Shown here: positions 1 through 10,007 of the stretch, in pieces
Layout of the letters: each line of letters begins with the position of its first letter
Numbering within the stretch: the first letter of the stretch is position 1
Assembly: GCA_030823955.1 (NCBI GenBank)
Contig: JAVBYO010000029.1
Location: 1-58,037, forward strand
DNA from: Gallionellaceae bacterium
GTDB taxonomy: Bacteria > Pseudomonadota > Gammaproteobacteria > Burkholderiales > Gallionellaceae
Direction: 5' to 3'
DNA length: 58,037 nucleotides
The notes under the pieces: generated by a model
Seen by the model: the letters and a program-made list of their open reading frames with translations, nothing else
Databases searched by the model: none
Told to the model about the DNA's origin: nothing
Made by a program: the position numbers and the translations under genes

Positions 1-1251
1 CTGATCGAGAGCCCCCCCCCGCCCAGAACCTTCATGCCACAGAAACTAGCGACTGAACTGACCCGGCACCATGTCGCCAGCCCCCGCTCGGTTTTCCCGG
101 ATGACGACTACCCCTTGTTCCAACCGGCACACGCCTCGGCTGCGGGAAACAAACCCAACGTCGTGGTGCTGATGCTGGAGAGCTGGGGCGCGCTGCACAT
201 CGATGCCCTGCGGCAACAGATGGCCCTTCCCGCACTCGGCGTGACCCCCAACTTCGATGCACTGACCAAACAGGGGCGTTTGTACACCAAGTTCTACGCC
301 AACGGCCAACGCTCCATCCAGGGCGCGGAAGCGATCCTCGCCAGCCTGCCGACCTTCCCCGGCATGCCGTTCTTGGGCGAAGGACTGGAGCAGAACCGGC
401 AAAGCTTCATGGGCGAGATCGCACGGGCGCAGGGTTACCAGACCTTTTTCCTGCAAAGCAGTGATCGCGGCTCGCTGCGTTTCGATGCCATCGCAGCCCG
501 CGCCGGCTTCTCCACCTATCGCGGCGCGCAAGACCTGCCCAACCTGCATGAAGTCGAGAAGACCGCTTCAACCTGGGGCACCTGGGATCACAACACCTTA
601 CAGGAAGCGCATCGCCTGTTTGCCGCAGCGCAGCGGCCCTTCCTCGGCTTCGTATTCACTTCGACCACCCACGTGCCGTGGATCATTCCCGACCAGCGTT
701 GGCACAAATATCCCGGCAAATCCGACCAGGAAGCCTTCCTGAACACGCTGCTCTACGCCGATTGGGCACTGGGGCAGTTCATCGCAGCCGCCAAACAGTC
801 CGGATACTATGACAACACGATCTTCGTCATCACGGCAGACCACGCCAATGAGTTCGTCGAACAGGTGGAACATGTCCCCAATCTGTTCCATATCCCGCTG
901 TTGATCGTCGGGCCGGGCATTGATAGCGGCATCGACAACCGTTTCGGTAGCCAATACGACATCCTGCCCACCCTCATCGATCTGGCCGGCTGGACATCTC
1001 CCTACGCCGGACTCGGACGCTCTTTGCTGGATGACTCGCGCCGCGACGCACGCGCCGCACTCTCGGTACGCGGCGATGTGCTCGACTGGATCAGCGCGCG
1101 CGGCTGGGTATCGCACGACCTCGCCCGCCGCGTCGGCAACTCGGACAAACTGCGCCCCGCCGAGATCGAGGTGATGGAACAGAACCTGCTCGCGACTTAT
1201 CAGACCACGGCCCGACTACAGATGGGCAACCGCATCCTGCCGCCGCGATGA
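1..1251 (+). CDS. LTA synthase-family sulfatase-fold protein, 5' end outside the window
   Basis: This is the catalytic domain of an LtaS/phosphoglycerol-transferase type membrane hydrolase of the alkaline phosphatase/sulfatase superfamily. Family members handle phosphoglycerol, phosphoethanolamine or related head groups in the periplasm. Visible motifs, numbered from the ATG at 34, are LMLESWG near residue 47 (metal-binding Glu), NGQRSIQG near residue 90 (the Ser is the likely nucleophile, where LtaS has Thr), STTHVPW near residue 210, and ITADHAN near residue 268 (metal-binding Asp-His). The reading frame stays open to base 1, and the usual N-terminal transmembrane helices are missing, so the gene almost certainly starts upstream and the ATG at 34 is internal. 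Substrate cannot be told from this fragment. Confidence 0.8.
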   Translation: MIESPPPPRTFMPQKLATELTRHHVASPRSVFPDDDYPLFQPAHASAAGNKPNVVVLMLESWGALHIDALRQQMALPALGVTPNFDALTKQGRLYTKFYANGQRSIQGAEAILASLPTFPGMPFLGEGLEQNRQSFMGEIARAQGYQTFFLQSSDRGSLRFDAIAARAGFSTYRGAQDLPNLHEVEKTASTWGTWDHNTLQEAHRLFAAAQRPFLGFVFTSTTHVPWIIPDQRWHKYPGKSDQEAFLNTLLYADWALGQFIAAAKQSGYYDNTIFVITADHANEFVEQVEHVPNLFHIPLLIVGPGIDSGIDNRFGSQYDILPTLIDLAGWTSPYAGLGRSLLDDSRRDARAALSVRGDVLDWISARGWVSHDLARRVGNSDKLRPAEIEVMEQNLLATYQTTARLQMGNRILPPR

Positions 1252-1342
1252 ATCGACCACTGCAACAGCCCCTCTTGCAGCGGGGTCGAGCACGGGATGA
1301 CGATGCGGTAGAATGCGCGCCTTGGCAACAGAGACTGACGGC

Positions 1343-4300
1343 ATGAACGCACGGCTACGCGAAATCCCCTACAACTACACCTCGTTCTCCGACCGCGAGA
1401 TCGTGCTGCGCATCCTGGGCGTGGAAGCCTGGGACATCATCAACACCCTGCGCGAAGAGCGCCGCACCGGGCGCTCCGCCCAGATGTTGTACGAAGTGTT
1501 GGGCGACATCTGGGTATTGATGCGCAACCCCTATCTGGAAGACGATCTGCTGGCCAACCGCAAACGGCGCGAGGCGCTGATCGGTGCGTTGCATCACCGC
1601 CTGAACGCCATCGAAGCGCGCCGCCAGGACAATCAAAAAGTTAAACGCCTGCTCGAACTGGCTGTCGCGGCAGTCGACCAGTTCGCTGCCGAATTCGAAC
1701 ACACGCTGCAATTGCGCCGCCGCGCGCTGCGCACCCTGAGCCGCCACACCCGCAAAGACAACATCCAGTTCGACGGTCTGGCACGGGTATCCCATGTGAC
1801 CGACGCCACCGACTGGCGCGTGGAATATCCTTTCGTGGTACTTCACCCCGACACCGAAGCCGAGGTCGCGCCGCTGGTGCGCGCATGTATCGAACTCGGC
1901 CTCACGCTCATCCCGCGCGGCGGCGGCACCGGTTACACCGGCGGCGCCATCCCGCTCACCAAACATGCGGCGGTCATCAACACCGAAAAACTGGATACCC
2001 TCGCACCGGTGGAACAGCTCACCCTGCCCGGACTGGACAAGCCTTATGCCACCATCCATTGCGGCGCGGGTGTGGTGACCCGGCGCGTGATGGAAGCGGC
2101 GGAAGCGAACAAACTGGTGTTCGCGGTCGATCCGACTTCCGCTGATGCCTCCTGTATCGGTGGCAACGTGGCGATGAATGCGGGCGGTAAGAAGGCCGTG
2201 TTGTGGGGGACCGCACTGGACAACCTCGCCTCGTGGAAGATGGTCACCCCGGACGGATTGTGGATGGTCGTTGAACGTCTCGACCACAATCTCGGCAAGA
2301 TCCACGATGTCGAAACGGCGCGTTTCCGCATCTCGCGCTTCGCGGCGGATGGCAAGACCCCGCACGGAGAAGCGGAGGTGTTGAGCATCCCCGGCCGCAG
2401 CTTCCGCAAAGAAGGACTGGGCAAAGATGTCACCGACAAATTCCTTTCCGGTTTGCCCGGCATCCAGAAAGAAGGCTGCGACGGCATCATCACCTCGGCG
2501 CGATTCATCCTGCACCGCGAGCACAAATTCACCCGCACCGTCTGTCTGGAGTTTTTCGGCCAGGTGCGCGAAGCCGTGCCCGCCATCGTCGAGATCACCC
2601 GGCTGTTTGATAAGCGCGGCACGACCCCTTCTCCCTTCCCTCTTCACTCTTCCCCGGTGTTCTTAGCCGGACTGGAACACCTCGACGAGCGTTATCTCAA
2701 GGCCGTCGGTTATGCCACCAAGTCCAAACGCGGCACACGCCCGAAGATGGTGCTGATCGCCGATGTGGTGGGTGATGATGAACATGCCGTGGGCGAAGCC
2801 GCTTCCGAGATCGTGCGTCTGGCCAACCTGCGCCACGGCGAGGGTTTCATCGCCGTCTCGGCGGAAGCGCGCAAGAAGTTCTGGCTCGACCGTGCGCGCA
2901 CCGCCGCCATCGCCAAACATACCAACGCGTTCAAGATCAACGAGGACGTGGTCATCCCGCTGCCGCGCATGGGGGATTATTGCGACGGCATCGAGCGCAT
3001 CAACATCGAGCTGTCGCTCTCCAACAAGATCCAACTGCTCGATGCGCTGGACGAACTCTTCTCCGGCGAGCTGCCGCTGCGTTACCAGGACGATGCGCAA
3101 CTGGGCGATGCAGAACTGCTCGGCAACCGCCCGCAACATGCGCGCGAACTGCTGGCGGAAGTCCGCACGCGCTGGCAGTGGCTGCTGGAACATCTCGATG
3201 CACCGTTGCGCGACTGCCCCTTCTCTGCCGTATCAAGCGGCGTGGAAGGCACCGTATTCGACGCGGTACAGAACCACACGCTGCGCGCCTCGTGGAAACA
3301 CGAACTGCGCGAGCCGTTGCGCCACCTGTTCAGCGGCAACACCTATCTCCCCGTCCTCGAACAATGCAGTGCCATCCACCAGCGCATATTGAAGAGTCGT
3401 GTGTTTGTGGCGCTGCACATGCACGCGGGCGACGGCAACGTGCACACCAACATCCCGGTGAACTCCGACGATTACGCCATGCTGCAACAGGCCTACGGTG
3501 CGGTCGACCGCATCATGCAGTTGGCCAAGGATCTGGGCGGGGTGATCTCCGGCGAACACGGCATCGGCATCACCAAATTCGATTTCCTCGAAGAGCATGA
3601 GATCGCGCCCTTCGCAGCCTACAAGCGCCAGGTCGATCCCGAAGGCCGCTTCAACAAAGGCAAACTGCTCAAAGGCAGCAATCTGGAACAGGCGTACACG
3701 CCCAGCTTCAACCTGATGGAACTGGAAAGCCTCATCCTCGAAAAGAGCGAACTGGGCAACATCTCCGACTCGATCAAGGACTGTCTGCGTTGCGGAAAAT
3801 GCAAACCGGTGTGCAGCACCCATGTACCGCGCGCCAACCTGCTCTACTCGCCGCGCAACAAAGTGCTCGCCACCTCGCTGCTGATCGAGGCCTTCCTGTA
3901 CGAGGAACAGACGCGGCGCGGGGTATCGATCCAGCATTTTGCCGAGTTCGGCGATGTGGCAGACCACTGCACCGTGTGCCACCGCTGCGTCAAACCCTGC
4001 CCGGTGGATATCGACTTCGGCGATGTGTCGGTGGCGATGCGCAACTTCCTGCGCAAACAGGGCAAGAAAGCGTTCAGCCCGGTCACCGCCCTGTCCATGT
4101 TCTATCTCAGCGCGACCGATCCGACCACCACCAAACTGTTGCGTAAAGTCATGTTCGAGTGGAGCTACAAAGCGCAGCGTCTGGGCTATCGTATCGCCAA
4201 ACATCTGGGCTTGTTCCGCCAGCAGGTCGCCCACCCGCCCGCCACCGTGGGCAGACCGCCCATACAGGCCAAGATCATCCACTTCATCAATAAACCGATG

Positions 4301-5191
4301 CCCGGCGGATTGCCGAAAAAGACCGCACGCGCCTTGCTCGATATCGAGGACAACACCATCGTGCCGGTGATTCGCGACCCGCGCAAAGTGAACGAGGACT
4401 CGGAGGCGGTGTTCTACTTCCCCGGCTGCGGCTCGGAACGCATGTATTCCGAGGTGGGCCTGGCCACCCAGGCGATGTTGTACCGGAGCGGCGCGATCAC
4501 CGTGCTGCCGCCGGGCTACCTGTGCTGCGGCTACCCGCAGACCGCTTCCGGTTTCGACGACAAAGGCAACCAGATCACCACCGATAACCGGGTGCTGTTC
4601 CATCGCGTGGCCAACACACTCAACTATCTCGATATCAAAACGGTGATCGTGTCTTGCGGCACCTGTATGGACCAACTGCTTAAATACCAGTTCGAGAAGA
4701 TCTTCCCCGGTTGCCGCCTGCTCGACATCCACGAATATCTGCTCGAGAAGGGAGTGAAGCTGGGACAGGCGACTGGGACACGCTACATGTATCACGACCC
4801 CTGCCACTCGCCGATGAAGACTTACGCACCGCTCAAAGTCGCCAACGAACTGATGGCGACACAGGTGACACTGAACGACCGTTGCTGCGGCGAAGCGGGA
4901 ACCTTCGGCCTGAACGTGCCGCATATCGCCACCCAGGTACGTTTCCGCAAGGAAGAAGAATTGCGCAAAGGCGCGGCGGCCCTGCGCGGCAACGAAGATA
5001 GCCAAAGCGAAGTGAAGATACTCACCTCCTGCCCTGCCTGCTTCCAGGGCCTGAGCCGCTATACCGACGACACCGGCCTGACCACCGATTACATCGTGGT
5101 AGAGATGGCGAAACATCTACTCGGCGAAAACTGGATGGCGGACTATGTGGAACAGGCGAACAATGGCGGTATCGAACGCGTGTTGCTTTAG
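1343..5191 (+). CDS. Large fused FAD-linked oxidase / iron-sulfur (CCG-domain) oxidoreductase
   Basis: A 1282-residue cytoplasmic or membrane-associated flavoprotein. The order is an N-terminal DUF3683-like region (about 1-130), an FAD-binding type 4 domain with [11 protein letters not shown] near residue 200, a FAD-linked oxidase C-terminal domain with [12 protein letters not shown] and SGEHGIG near residue 700, a two-cluster ferredoxin module ([11 protein letters not shown] and [12 protein letters not shown]), then two CCG domains ([26 protein letters not shown]). This corresponds to a GlcD-type dehydrogenase fused to a GlpC/HdrD-type electron carrier. Such proteins oxidise 2-hydroxy acids such as D-lactate or glycolate and pass electrons to quinone; the substrate here is unknown. 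I chose the ATG at 1343 because the conserved N-terminus ([18 protein letters not shown]) begins there; an upstream in-frame start at 1313 adds only ten unconserved residues. A TAGAAT at 1309-1314 may be the -10. Confidence 0.88.
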   Translation: MNARLREIPYNYTSFSDREIVLRILGVEAWDIINTLREERRTGRSAQMLYEVLGDIWVLMRNPYLEDDLLANRKRREALIGALHHRLNAIEARRQDNQKVKRLLELAVAAVDQFAAEFEHTLQLRRRALRTLSRHTRKDNIQFDGLARVSHVTDATDWRVEYPFVVLHPDTEAEVAPLVRACIELGLTLIPRGGGTGYTGGAIPLTKHAAVINTEKLDTLAPVEQLTLPGLDKPYATIHCGAGVVTRRVMEAAEANKLVFAVDPTSADASCIGGNVAMNAGGKKAVLWGTALDNLASWKMVTPDGLWMVVERLDHNLGKIHDVETARFRISRFAADGKTPHGEAEVLSIPGRSFRKEGLGKDVTDKFLSGLPGIQKEGCDGIITSARFILHREHKFTRTVCLEFFGQVREAVPAIVEITRLFDKRGTTPSPFPLHSSPVFLAGLEHLDERYLKAVGYATKSKRGTRPKMVLIADVVGDDEHAVGEAASEIVRLANLRHGEGFIAVSAEARKKFWLDRARTAAIAKHTNAFKINEDVVIPLPRMGDYCDGIERINIELSLSNKIQLLDALDELFSGELPLRYQDDAQLGDAELLGNRPQHARELLAEVRTRWQWLLEHLDAPLRDCPFSAVSSGVEGTVFDAVQNHTLRASWKHELREPLRHLFSGNTYLPVLEQCSAIHQRILKSRVFVALHMHAGDGNVHTNIPVNSDDYAMLQQAYGAVDRIMQLAKDLGGVISGEHGIGITKFDFLEEHEIAPFAAYKRQVDPEGRFNKGKLLKGSNLEQAYTPSFNLMELESLILEKSELGNISDSIKDCLRCGKCKPVCSTHVPRANLLYSPRNKVLATSLLIEAFLYEEQTRRGVSIQHFAEFGDVADHCTVCHRCVKPCPVDIDFGDVSVAMRNFLRKQGKKAFSPVTALSMFYLSATDPTTTKLLRKVMFEWSYKAQRLGYRIAKHLGLFRQQVAHPPATVGRPPIQAKIIHFINKPMPGGLPKKTARALLDIEDNTIVPVIRDPRKVNEDSEAVFYFPGCGSERMYSEVGLATQAMLYRSGAITVLPPGYLCCGYPQTASGFDDKGNQITTDNRVLFHRVANTLNYLDIKTVIVSCGTCMDQLLKYQFEKIFPGCRLLDIHEYLLEKGVKLGQATGTRYMYHDPCHSPMKTYAPLKVANELMATQVTLNDRCCGEAGTFGLNVPHIATQVRFRKEEELRKGAAALRGNEDSQSEVKILTSCPACFQGLSRYTDDTGLTTDYIVVEMAKHLLGENWMADYVEQANNGGIERVLL

Positions 5192-5300
5192 GATTGGGGA
5201 ACCAGGATTTAGGATTGAGAAACCGAGCGTTAGGGATTAGTATCCAAATCCAAGAAATGACAAACACCCCAAATCCTCAATCCCAGCTCCCAAATCCAAA
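5192..5300. repeat. GGATT-type iterated and inverted short repeats
   Basis: The spacer between two co-oriented genes holds several variants of GGATTTGGG/GGATTGAG on the left half and their complements (CCCAAATCC, CCTCAATCCC) on the right half. The whole could fold as an imperfect hairpin. There is no coding potential. It looks like dispersed non-coding repeat DNA rather than a terminator, since no T-tract follows it. Confidence 0.6.
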
Positions 5301-5312
5301 ATCCGCGCCCCC

Positions 5313-6935
5313 ATGCTAGACCTGCCCCTGGAACCGACCGACGATCTCGCCAACCCGGCCTTCAAAGACAGGGCCGCGTGTGCCGCTTGGCTGCAACAAT
5401 TACAACTCACCAATCTGCATCAGGCCCATGCCGTGTTGCGCAACCAGCTCGACGAGTTTGGCCGTTATCCGATGCGCGGCTTGGAACGCCTGCACACGCT
5501 GGAACTGCTGCGCGAGACCGTGATACTGGTACAGCGCGATTACGCCAAGAAACTCATCTCCAAAAAACTCCCGCTCGGAGAAGATGAACTGACTGTGTTC
5601 GTATCCATCATCGCCCTGTGGCAAGGCCTGGTGACCGGTTACCGGCGCTGCCTGCAAGCCTACCTGGCGGGCGACAAACAACTGGCCGAACAAGGTGCTT
5701 TATTGACCCAGCGCTGCCTGCGCTACAGCGGACTACAAATATTCGAACACTTGCGCAACGGCTACGAGTTCGACGCCAAGCTCTGGCACCAGTTGCACAC
5801 CCTGTTCGCCTTCGCCGAATCACAAGGCTACCAGCAGACCGAAGTGGAAGACCAGCAACATGCCGCCGGTCATAGCAGCACCTGCCAGACCGTGTATGTG
5901 AAGACTCTACTGGCCTGCCATGCCCACCCCTTCGAACTGACGCGCGGCCAGTTGCAACTGCTGGACCGCTGGCTGAGCCAATGGCATGAAGTCCTGCTCA
6001 TCGACCGCCGCGCCGTCGTCGGCAAAGACGACGCACCGCCGTTGGCGGTGGACCTGTCCGGCACCAGCGGATTGATCCCGTTGCACCTAGCCACGCCGTC
6101 GGACAGCATGCGTTATCTGCCCATGGTGCCGTTGAGCAAACTTCTGCGTGTGAAAAGCATCCTGTTGCAACAGGGGCAGACACCGCAACAACTGGATCTG
6201 GGCAACGAATACAACAGCAGCGACTGCATCGAATTCCTCAACCGCCTGCACCGTTATTGCTGCGAGGCGAACACCGAACGGCAAGCCGAGCGCCGCACCA
6301 TCGCCCAGTCGGCGGCGCTGTGTTTCAGCATCGAGGGCATCTATGCCCATATCGCGCGCAAACCCTTCAAACAGCCCCGCAAAGAGACCGGCGCGGACAG
6401 TCTGGCGCGCAAACAGATCGCCGCGTTCGGCCGCGTATTGTCCGAGACTGATCGTCACGATGTCGTGCAACTCGGCTTCGCGCTGGAAAACTGGCAGATC
6501 GAGAACGAGAGTCTCATGGGCGGGCGCGTGGTCCGCGCGAGCGAACAGGGCGAACGGATAGGCTGCCAACAACTGGTCGCAGTGCGTCCCGACGACGCCA
6601 AGACCTTCATGCTCGGCAAGGTGAGCTGGCTTGTCGTCACGCGCAACGGACAACTGCGTATGGGGATCCAATACCTCCCTGGCCTCGCGCAACCCATCGC
6701 CATCAAAGCCAAGGGCATCAACACCGCCTTGTCGGACAAGGCTGAGGCCGCCCTGTTATTAACCGCAGTCGCGTCCCTGAAGGTCCCGGCCAGCCTGATC
6801 CTGCCGCGCGATTTCTTCCGCGCGGAAAGGCTGATCGATATCGTCCATCATGATGGAACGACTCAAACCGTCAAACTGGGCTTTAGTGTGGACAAGGGCG
6901 CGGACTTCGAGCGCGTCAGCTTCACACCGGCGTGA
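5313..6935 (+). CDS. Conserved protein with helical N-terminus and PilZ-like C-terminal domain
   Basis: A 540-residue soluble protein with no signal peptide or membrane segment. I do not recognise a named family over its full length. Residues 1-370 are helix-rich with many Leu, Gln and Trp. The C-terminal ~110 residues (GRVVRASEQG, then LGKVSWLVV, then LRMGIQYLPG) have the spacing of a PilZ-type beta barrel, a fold that often binds cyclic di-GMP, but the canonical RxxxR and D/NxSxxG ligands are not clearly present. It starts about 120 bp after the oxidoreductase gene behind GGATT repeats, and ends 16 bp from convergent phoR. The function is unknown; the domain call is inference from pattern only. 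Confidence 0.7.
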   Translation: MLDLPLEPTDDLANPAFKDRAACAAWLQQLQLTNLHQAHAVLRNQLDEFGRYPMRGLERLHTLELLRETVILVQRDYAKKLISKKLPLGEDELTVFVSIIALWQGLVTGYRRCLQAYLAGDKQLAEQGALLTQRCLRYSGLQIFEHLRNGYEFDAKLWHQLHTLFAFAESQGYQQTEVEDQQHAAGHSSTCQTVYVKTLLACHAHPFELTRGQLQLLDRWLSQWHEVLLIDRRAVVGKDDAPPLAVDLSGTSGLIPLHLATPSDSMRYLPMVPLSKLLRVKSILLQQGQTPQQLDLGNEYNSSDCIEFLNRLHRYCCEANTERQAERRTIAQSAALCFSIEGIYAHIARKPFKQPRKETGADSLARKQIAAFGRVLSETDRHDVVQLGFALENWQIENESLMGGRVVRASEQGERIGCQQLVAVRPDDAKTFMLGKVSWLVVTRNGQLRMGIQYLPGLAQPIAIKAKGINTALSDKAEAALLLTAVASLKVPASLILPRDFFRAERLIDIVHHDGTTQTVKLGFSVDKGADFERVSFTPA

Positions 6936-6951
6936 CCACGCCGGACTGAGG

Positions 6952-8277
6952 TTACAAACGCCGTTTGGCGGGGAAAGTGATACTGAAGGTGCTGCCGCTG
7001 CCTTCTTCGCTCACCACCCCCAGATGGGCCTGATGGCGGCTGGCGATGTGTTTGACGATTGCCAGACCCAGCCCGGTACCGCCGGTCTCGCGCGAACGAC
7101 TGCGATCCACCCGATAGAAACGCTCGGTCAGCCGGGGAATATGTTCCGGTGCGATGCCGATGCCGCTGTCTTTCACGCTGTACGTCGGCGCTCCGTTCTC
7201 GTGCACTGACCAACACACGGTGATCTCGCCGCCCTGTGGTGTGTAACGGATCGCATTGGACAGCAGATTGCTGAACGCACTGCGTAACTCGCCGCCATTC
7301 CCCGCTAACCGGGCAGTGCAATTCAACTCCAATTTCAGCACATGTTGTCCGGCACTCAAAGCCTGCCCGTCCTGATACAGCGACTGCAACAACACGGGCA
7401 CATCCACCTCTTCTTCAACCAGCGTGTTGAGCGTGTTCTCCAGGCGCGAGAGCGTCAGCAGGTCATCCACCAGCCCTTCCATACGCTTGGTCTGTTCGCC
7501 CATCAATTGCAATGCCCGGCGTGACATCTCGTTATCCAGCTTGGGCATATCCTGCAACGTCTCGACGAAACCGTTGACCACGGTCAGCGGAGTGCGTAAC
7601 TCGTGCGACACGTTGGCCACAAAATCACGGCGCATGGTCTCGATGCGTTCGAGGTGGGTGATATCGCGGCTGATCAACAGCTTCTTGTTGACCCCGTACG
7701 GAACCACCTTGATGGACAGCACCATCTCGTCCTGGCGCGTGCCGCGCAGTATCAACGGCTCGGCATAGTTGGACAGCGCAAGGTATTGCACGAATTCCGG
7801 CTGGCGGGCGAGATAGGTGATCTGCTGACTGATGTCGCGGCTGCCGTCCAGGCCGAAATGCCGCTCCGCCAGCGGATTGCACCATTCGATATGGTCGGTC
7901 TCGTCGAGGATCACCACACCTTCCGGCAATGCCGCGGTCGCCTGCTCGATCTGCTGCAACGCGGCGGCATGTTTCTCGCGCGCCTCGCGCTGTTTGCGCA
8001 TCAGCTTATTCAGGTTGCCGGAGAAGTCCTCCCACGCGCCGCGCCCTTCCGGCACCCCGCCGGATTCGGGCGACATCGACCAGTGTTCCATCCGTGCCAA
8101 CTGGCGCAAATGGCCAATGAGTTTGAGCGCGATCATAGTGGCGAAGAATAACGCCGCAGGTAAAGCGCCGACCGCCCCCCATGTCAGCAGGGACAAAGTG
8201 AGAATGGTGACGGGAAAGGCCAGGGCACGCTGCCAGAAATCGACCACAACGGATCCATGAGTTTTGCGATGCGCCAT
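6952..8277 (-). CDS. phoR: Phosphate regulon sensor histidine kinase PhoR
   Basis: A membrane histidine kinase that (de)phosphorylates PhoB according to phosphate supply. It shows two closely spaced N-terminal membrane helices (about residues 12-55), a linker, a PAS domain (GVVILDETDHIEWCNPLAE), a HisKA H-box (FVANVSHELRTPL), an N-box (NLLSNAIRYTP), a G1 box (DSGIGIAPE) and a G2 box (GTGLGLAIVKH). The lack of a large periplasmic domain fits PhoR, which senses through the Pst/PhoU system. The start at 8277 (MAHRKTHG) is preferred; an upstream in-frame ATG at 8355 would add an unlikely Cys/Gly/Val-rich tail. It is not next to phoB, which lies 22 kb away, but divergent from a receiver-less PhoB paralogue. 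Confidence 0.88.
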   Translation of the reverse strand: MAHRKTHGSVVVDFWQRALAFPVTILTLSLLTWGAVGALPAALFFATMIALKLIGHLRQLARMEHWSMSPESGGVPEGRGAWEDFSGNLNKLMRKQREAREKHAAALQQIEQATAALPEGVVILDETDHIEWCNPLAERHFGLDGSRDISQQITYLARQPEFVQYLALSNYAEPLILRGTRQDEMVLSIKVVPYGVNKKLLISRDITHLERIETMRRDFVANVSHELRTPLTVVNGFVETLQDMPKLDNEMSRRALQLMGEQTKRMEGLVDDLLTLSRLENTLNTLVEEEVDVPVLLQSLYQDGQALSAGQHVLKLELNCTARLAGNGGELRSAFSNLLSNAIRYTPQGGEITVCWSVHENGAPTYSVKDSGIGIAPEHIPRLTERFYRVDRSRSRETGGTGLGLAIVKHIASRHQAHLGVVSEEGSGSTFSITFPAKRRL

Positions 8278-8443
8278 TATACGGCACACACATTGCACCC
8301 CGATGACTTTCCCCGCACGGCCCGTCACGCCCGCCACTCCGTCCCGCATATTCAAAAATCAGCTAAGCAATCAAAAACTAATTGGTTCACGCCCCCGTTG
8401 TGAATTCCTAAGATGCACAGCGTCGTGATCTTCAAGGAAAAAC

Positions 8444-8839
8444 ATGCAACTCGATTTGAATCAAAAGCCCGGCGCACGGGGCGGCTACTGGGAGCGCAAT
8501 CTCGGCGAGCAACTGGTGATAGGCGAACTGCGACTCTCGCCGCGCGCCAATCGCGTGCACAGCGGAAATGTGCAGATCTTCCTGAGGCCGATGGAATTCC
8601 GCTTGCTGCATTTCTTCATGACCCATCCCGATCAGGTCCACAGCCGTGAACGCCTGCTGGAAGCCGTATGGGGCGACTGGATCGTGGTCGGCGAGCGCAC
8701 CGTGGATGTCCACATCCGCCGTCTGCGCGCGACATTGCAACCGTTCGGTTTGGACAGATTGCTACAGACCGTCCATTGCCGGGGTTATTTGTTTTCCATC
8801 ACAACTAACGAAACATCACCCGCACTATCCATTAACTAA
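8444..8839 (+). CDS. Receiver-less PhoB-like winged-helix regulator
   Basis: A 131-residue protein consisting of about 25 N-terminal residues plus one OmpR/PhoB-type C-terminal winged-helix domain. It has no receiver domain, so it cannot be controlled by aspartyl phosphorylation. Its closest visible relative is the full PhoB encoded at 30682-31368. The two share [30 protein letters not shown] and QTV..GY.FS at the same spacing, so the DNA-recognition helix is nearly the same. A good AAGGAA ribosome site precedes the ATG. The stop is 13 bp before sbp, suggesting co-transcription, and phoR is divergent. It may bind Pho-box-like DNA constitutively or compete with PhoB. It may be a duplicated PhoB C-terminus; the role is inference. 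Confidence 0.8.
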   Translation: MQLDLNQKPGARGGYWERNLGEQLVIGELRLSPRANRVHSGNVQIFLRPMEFRLLHFFMTHPDQVHSRERLLEAVWGDWIVVGERTVDVHIRRLRATLQPFGLDRLLQTVHCRGYLFSITTNETSPALSIN

Positions 8840-8852
8840 AGAGGAGTTGAAA

Positions 8853-9866
8853 ATGAAGTTGAGCAAACTGACCGCAACACTGATCTCCGGTGCCTTGGCA
8901 CTGGCGCTGACCGGCACCGGCCATGCCGCCGAGATCAGCCTATTGAACGTGTCCTACGACCCGACCCGCGAACTGTACCAAGAGTACAACGCCGCATTTG
9001 CCAAATACTGGAAAGCCAAGACCGGTGACGATGTGGTCGTCAAAGCATCACACGGCGGCTCCGGTAAACAGGCCCGTTCCATCATCGACGGCCTGGAAGG
9101 GGATGTCGCCACCCTGGCACTGGCTGCCGACATCGATGCCCTGTACAGGAACGGCGAACTGGTTCCGGCCAACTGGCAGACACGCCTGAAGAACAACAGC
9201 TCGCCTTACACCTCCACCATCGTGCTGTTGGTGCGCAAAGGCAACCCGAAGGACATCAAGGACTGGGGCGACCTGATCAAACCCGGCGTATCCGTCATCA
9301 CCCCCAATCCCAAGACCTCCGGCGGCGCACGCTGGAACTATCTTGCAGCATGGGGCTTTGCCTTGGACAAGCACAAAGGCGACCAAGCCAAGGTGCAAGA
9401 GTTCGTGGGCAAACTGTACGCCAACGTGCCGGTACTGGATTCCGGTGCACGCGGCTCGACCGTCACCTTCTCCGAACGCGGCATCGGTGACGTGCTGATC
9501 ACATGGGAAAACGAAGCCTATCTGGTGAAGAAAGAATTCGGCGCAGACAAATTCGACGTGGTGTTCCCGTCGCAAAGCATCCTGGCTGAGCCACCCGTGA
9601 CCGTGGTGGACAAGAACGTGGACAAACACGGCACCCGTGCCGTCGCCCAAGCCTATCTGGAATATCTCTACTCACCCGAAGGCCAGGAGATCGCCGCGAA
9701 GAACTTCTATCGCCCGACCGACGCCAAAGTAGCCAAGAAATATGAGCAACGTTTTCCCAAACTGAAACTGATCACCATCGACAAGGTGTTCGGCGGCTGG
9801 GCCAATACGCAAAAGTTACACTTTTCTGACGGCGGCGTGTTCGACCAGCTCTACACCAGAAAGTGA
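8853..9866 (+). CDS. sbp: Periplasmic sulfate/thiosulfate-binding protein
   Basis: A 337-residue periplasmic solute-binding protein of the Sbp/CysP family that delivers sulfate to CysTWA. It has an N-terminal Sec signal ([18 protein letters not shown], cleavage after GHA), then the family signatures [25 protein letters not shown] and [10 protein letters not shown], and later [14 protein letters not shown] and the [10 protein letters not shown]-terminal region. The start at 8853 is set by the signal peptide and a GAGGAG ribosome site at 8841-8846; an open frame further upstream overlaps the preceding regulator and is not used. The permease and ATPase genes are not adjacent but lie at 25.7-28.6 kb. 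Confidence 0.92.
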   Translation: MKLSKLTATLISGALALALTGTGHAAEISLLNVSYDPTRELYQEYNAAFAKYWKAKTGDDVVVKASHGGSGKQARSIIDGLEGDVATLALAADIDALYRNGELVPANWQTRLKNNSSPYTSTIVLLVRKGNPKDIKDWGDLIKPGVSVITPNPKTSGGARWNYLAAWGFALDKHKGDQAKVQEFVGKLYANVPVLDSGARGSTVTFSERGIGDVLITWENEAYLVKKEFGADKFDVVFPSQSILAEPPVTVVDKNVDKHGTRAVAQAYLEYLYSPEGQEIAAKNFYRPTDAKVAKKYEQRFPKLKLITIDKVFGGWANTQKLHFSDGGVFDQLYTRK

Positions 9867-9938
9867 CGCACGCGATCAGTTGCAAGCGAAATAGCCGCTT
9901 AAATTGCCGCTCAAGCAAGCGTAGAATACGCGGCACGC

Positions 9939-9966
9939 CCACCGACCCGTGCGTCGGTGGTTTTTT
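9939..9966 (+). terminator. Rho-independent terminator after sbp
   Basis: An 8-bp perfect stem (CCACCGAC/GTCGGTGG) with a six-base loop is followed by six T. It lies 73 bp after the sbp stop and before the efflux operon, separating the two units. Confidence 0.85.
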
Positions 9967-10007
9967 CGTTTTGCATACACGCGTATCGACGCACCAACGG
10001 GTAGTGC

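Noticed and set aside
1..33. Poly-C run near the left edge as a phase-variation tract
   Set aside because: The run is only ten C at 12-20 and its flanks, within an open frame cut by the window edge; there is no second allele or context to support phase variation.
3233..5116. A 627-codon open frame on the minus strand within the FAD/Fe-S gene
   Set aside because: It is the antisense shadow of a high-GC gene; the plus strand has multiple conserved cofactor motifs across the same span.
8646..8852. N-terminal extension of sbp overlapping the regulator gene
   Set aside because: The signal peptide and ribosome site place the sbp start at 8853; the extension is the out-of-frame shadow of the regulator.
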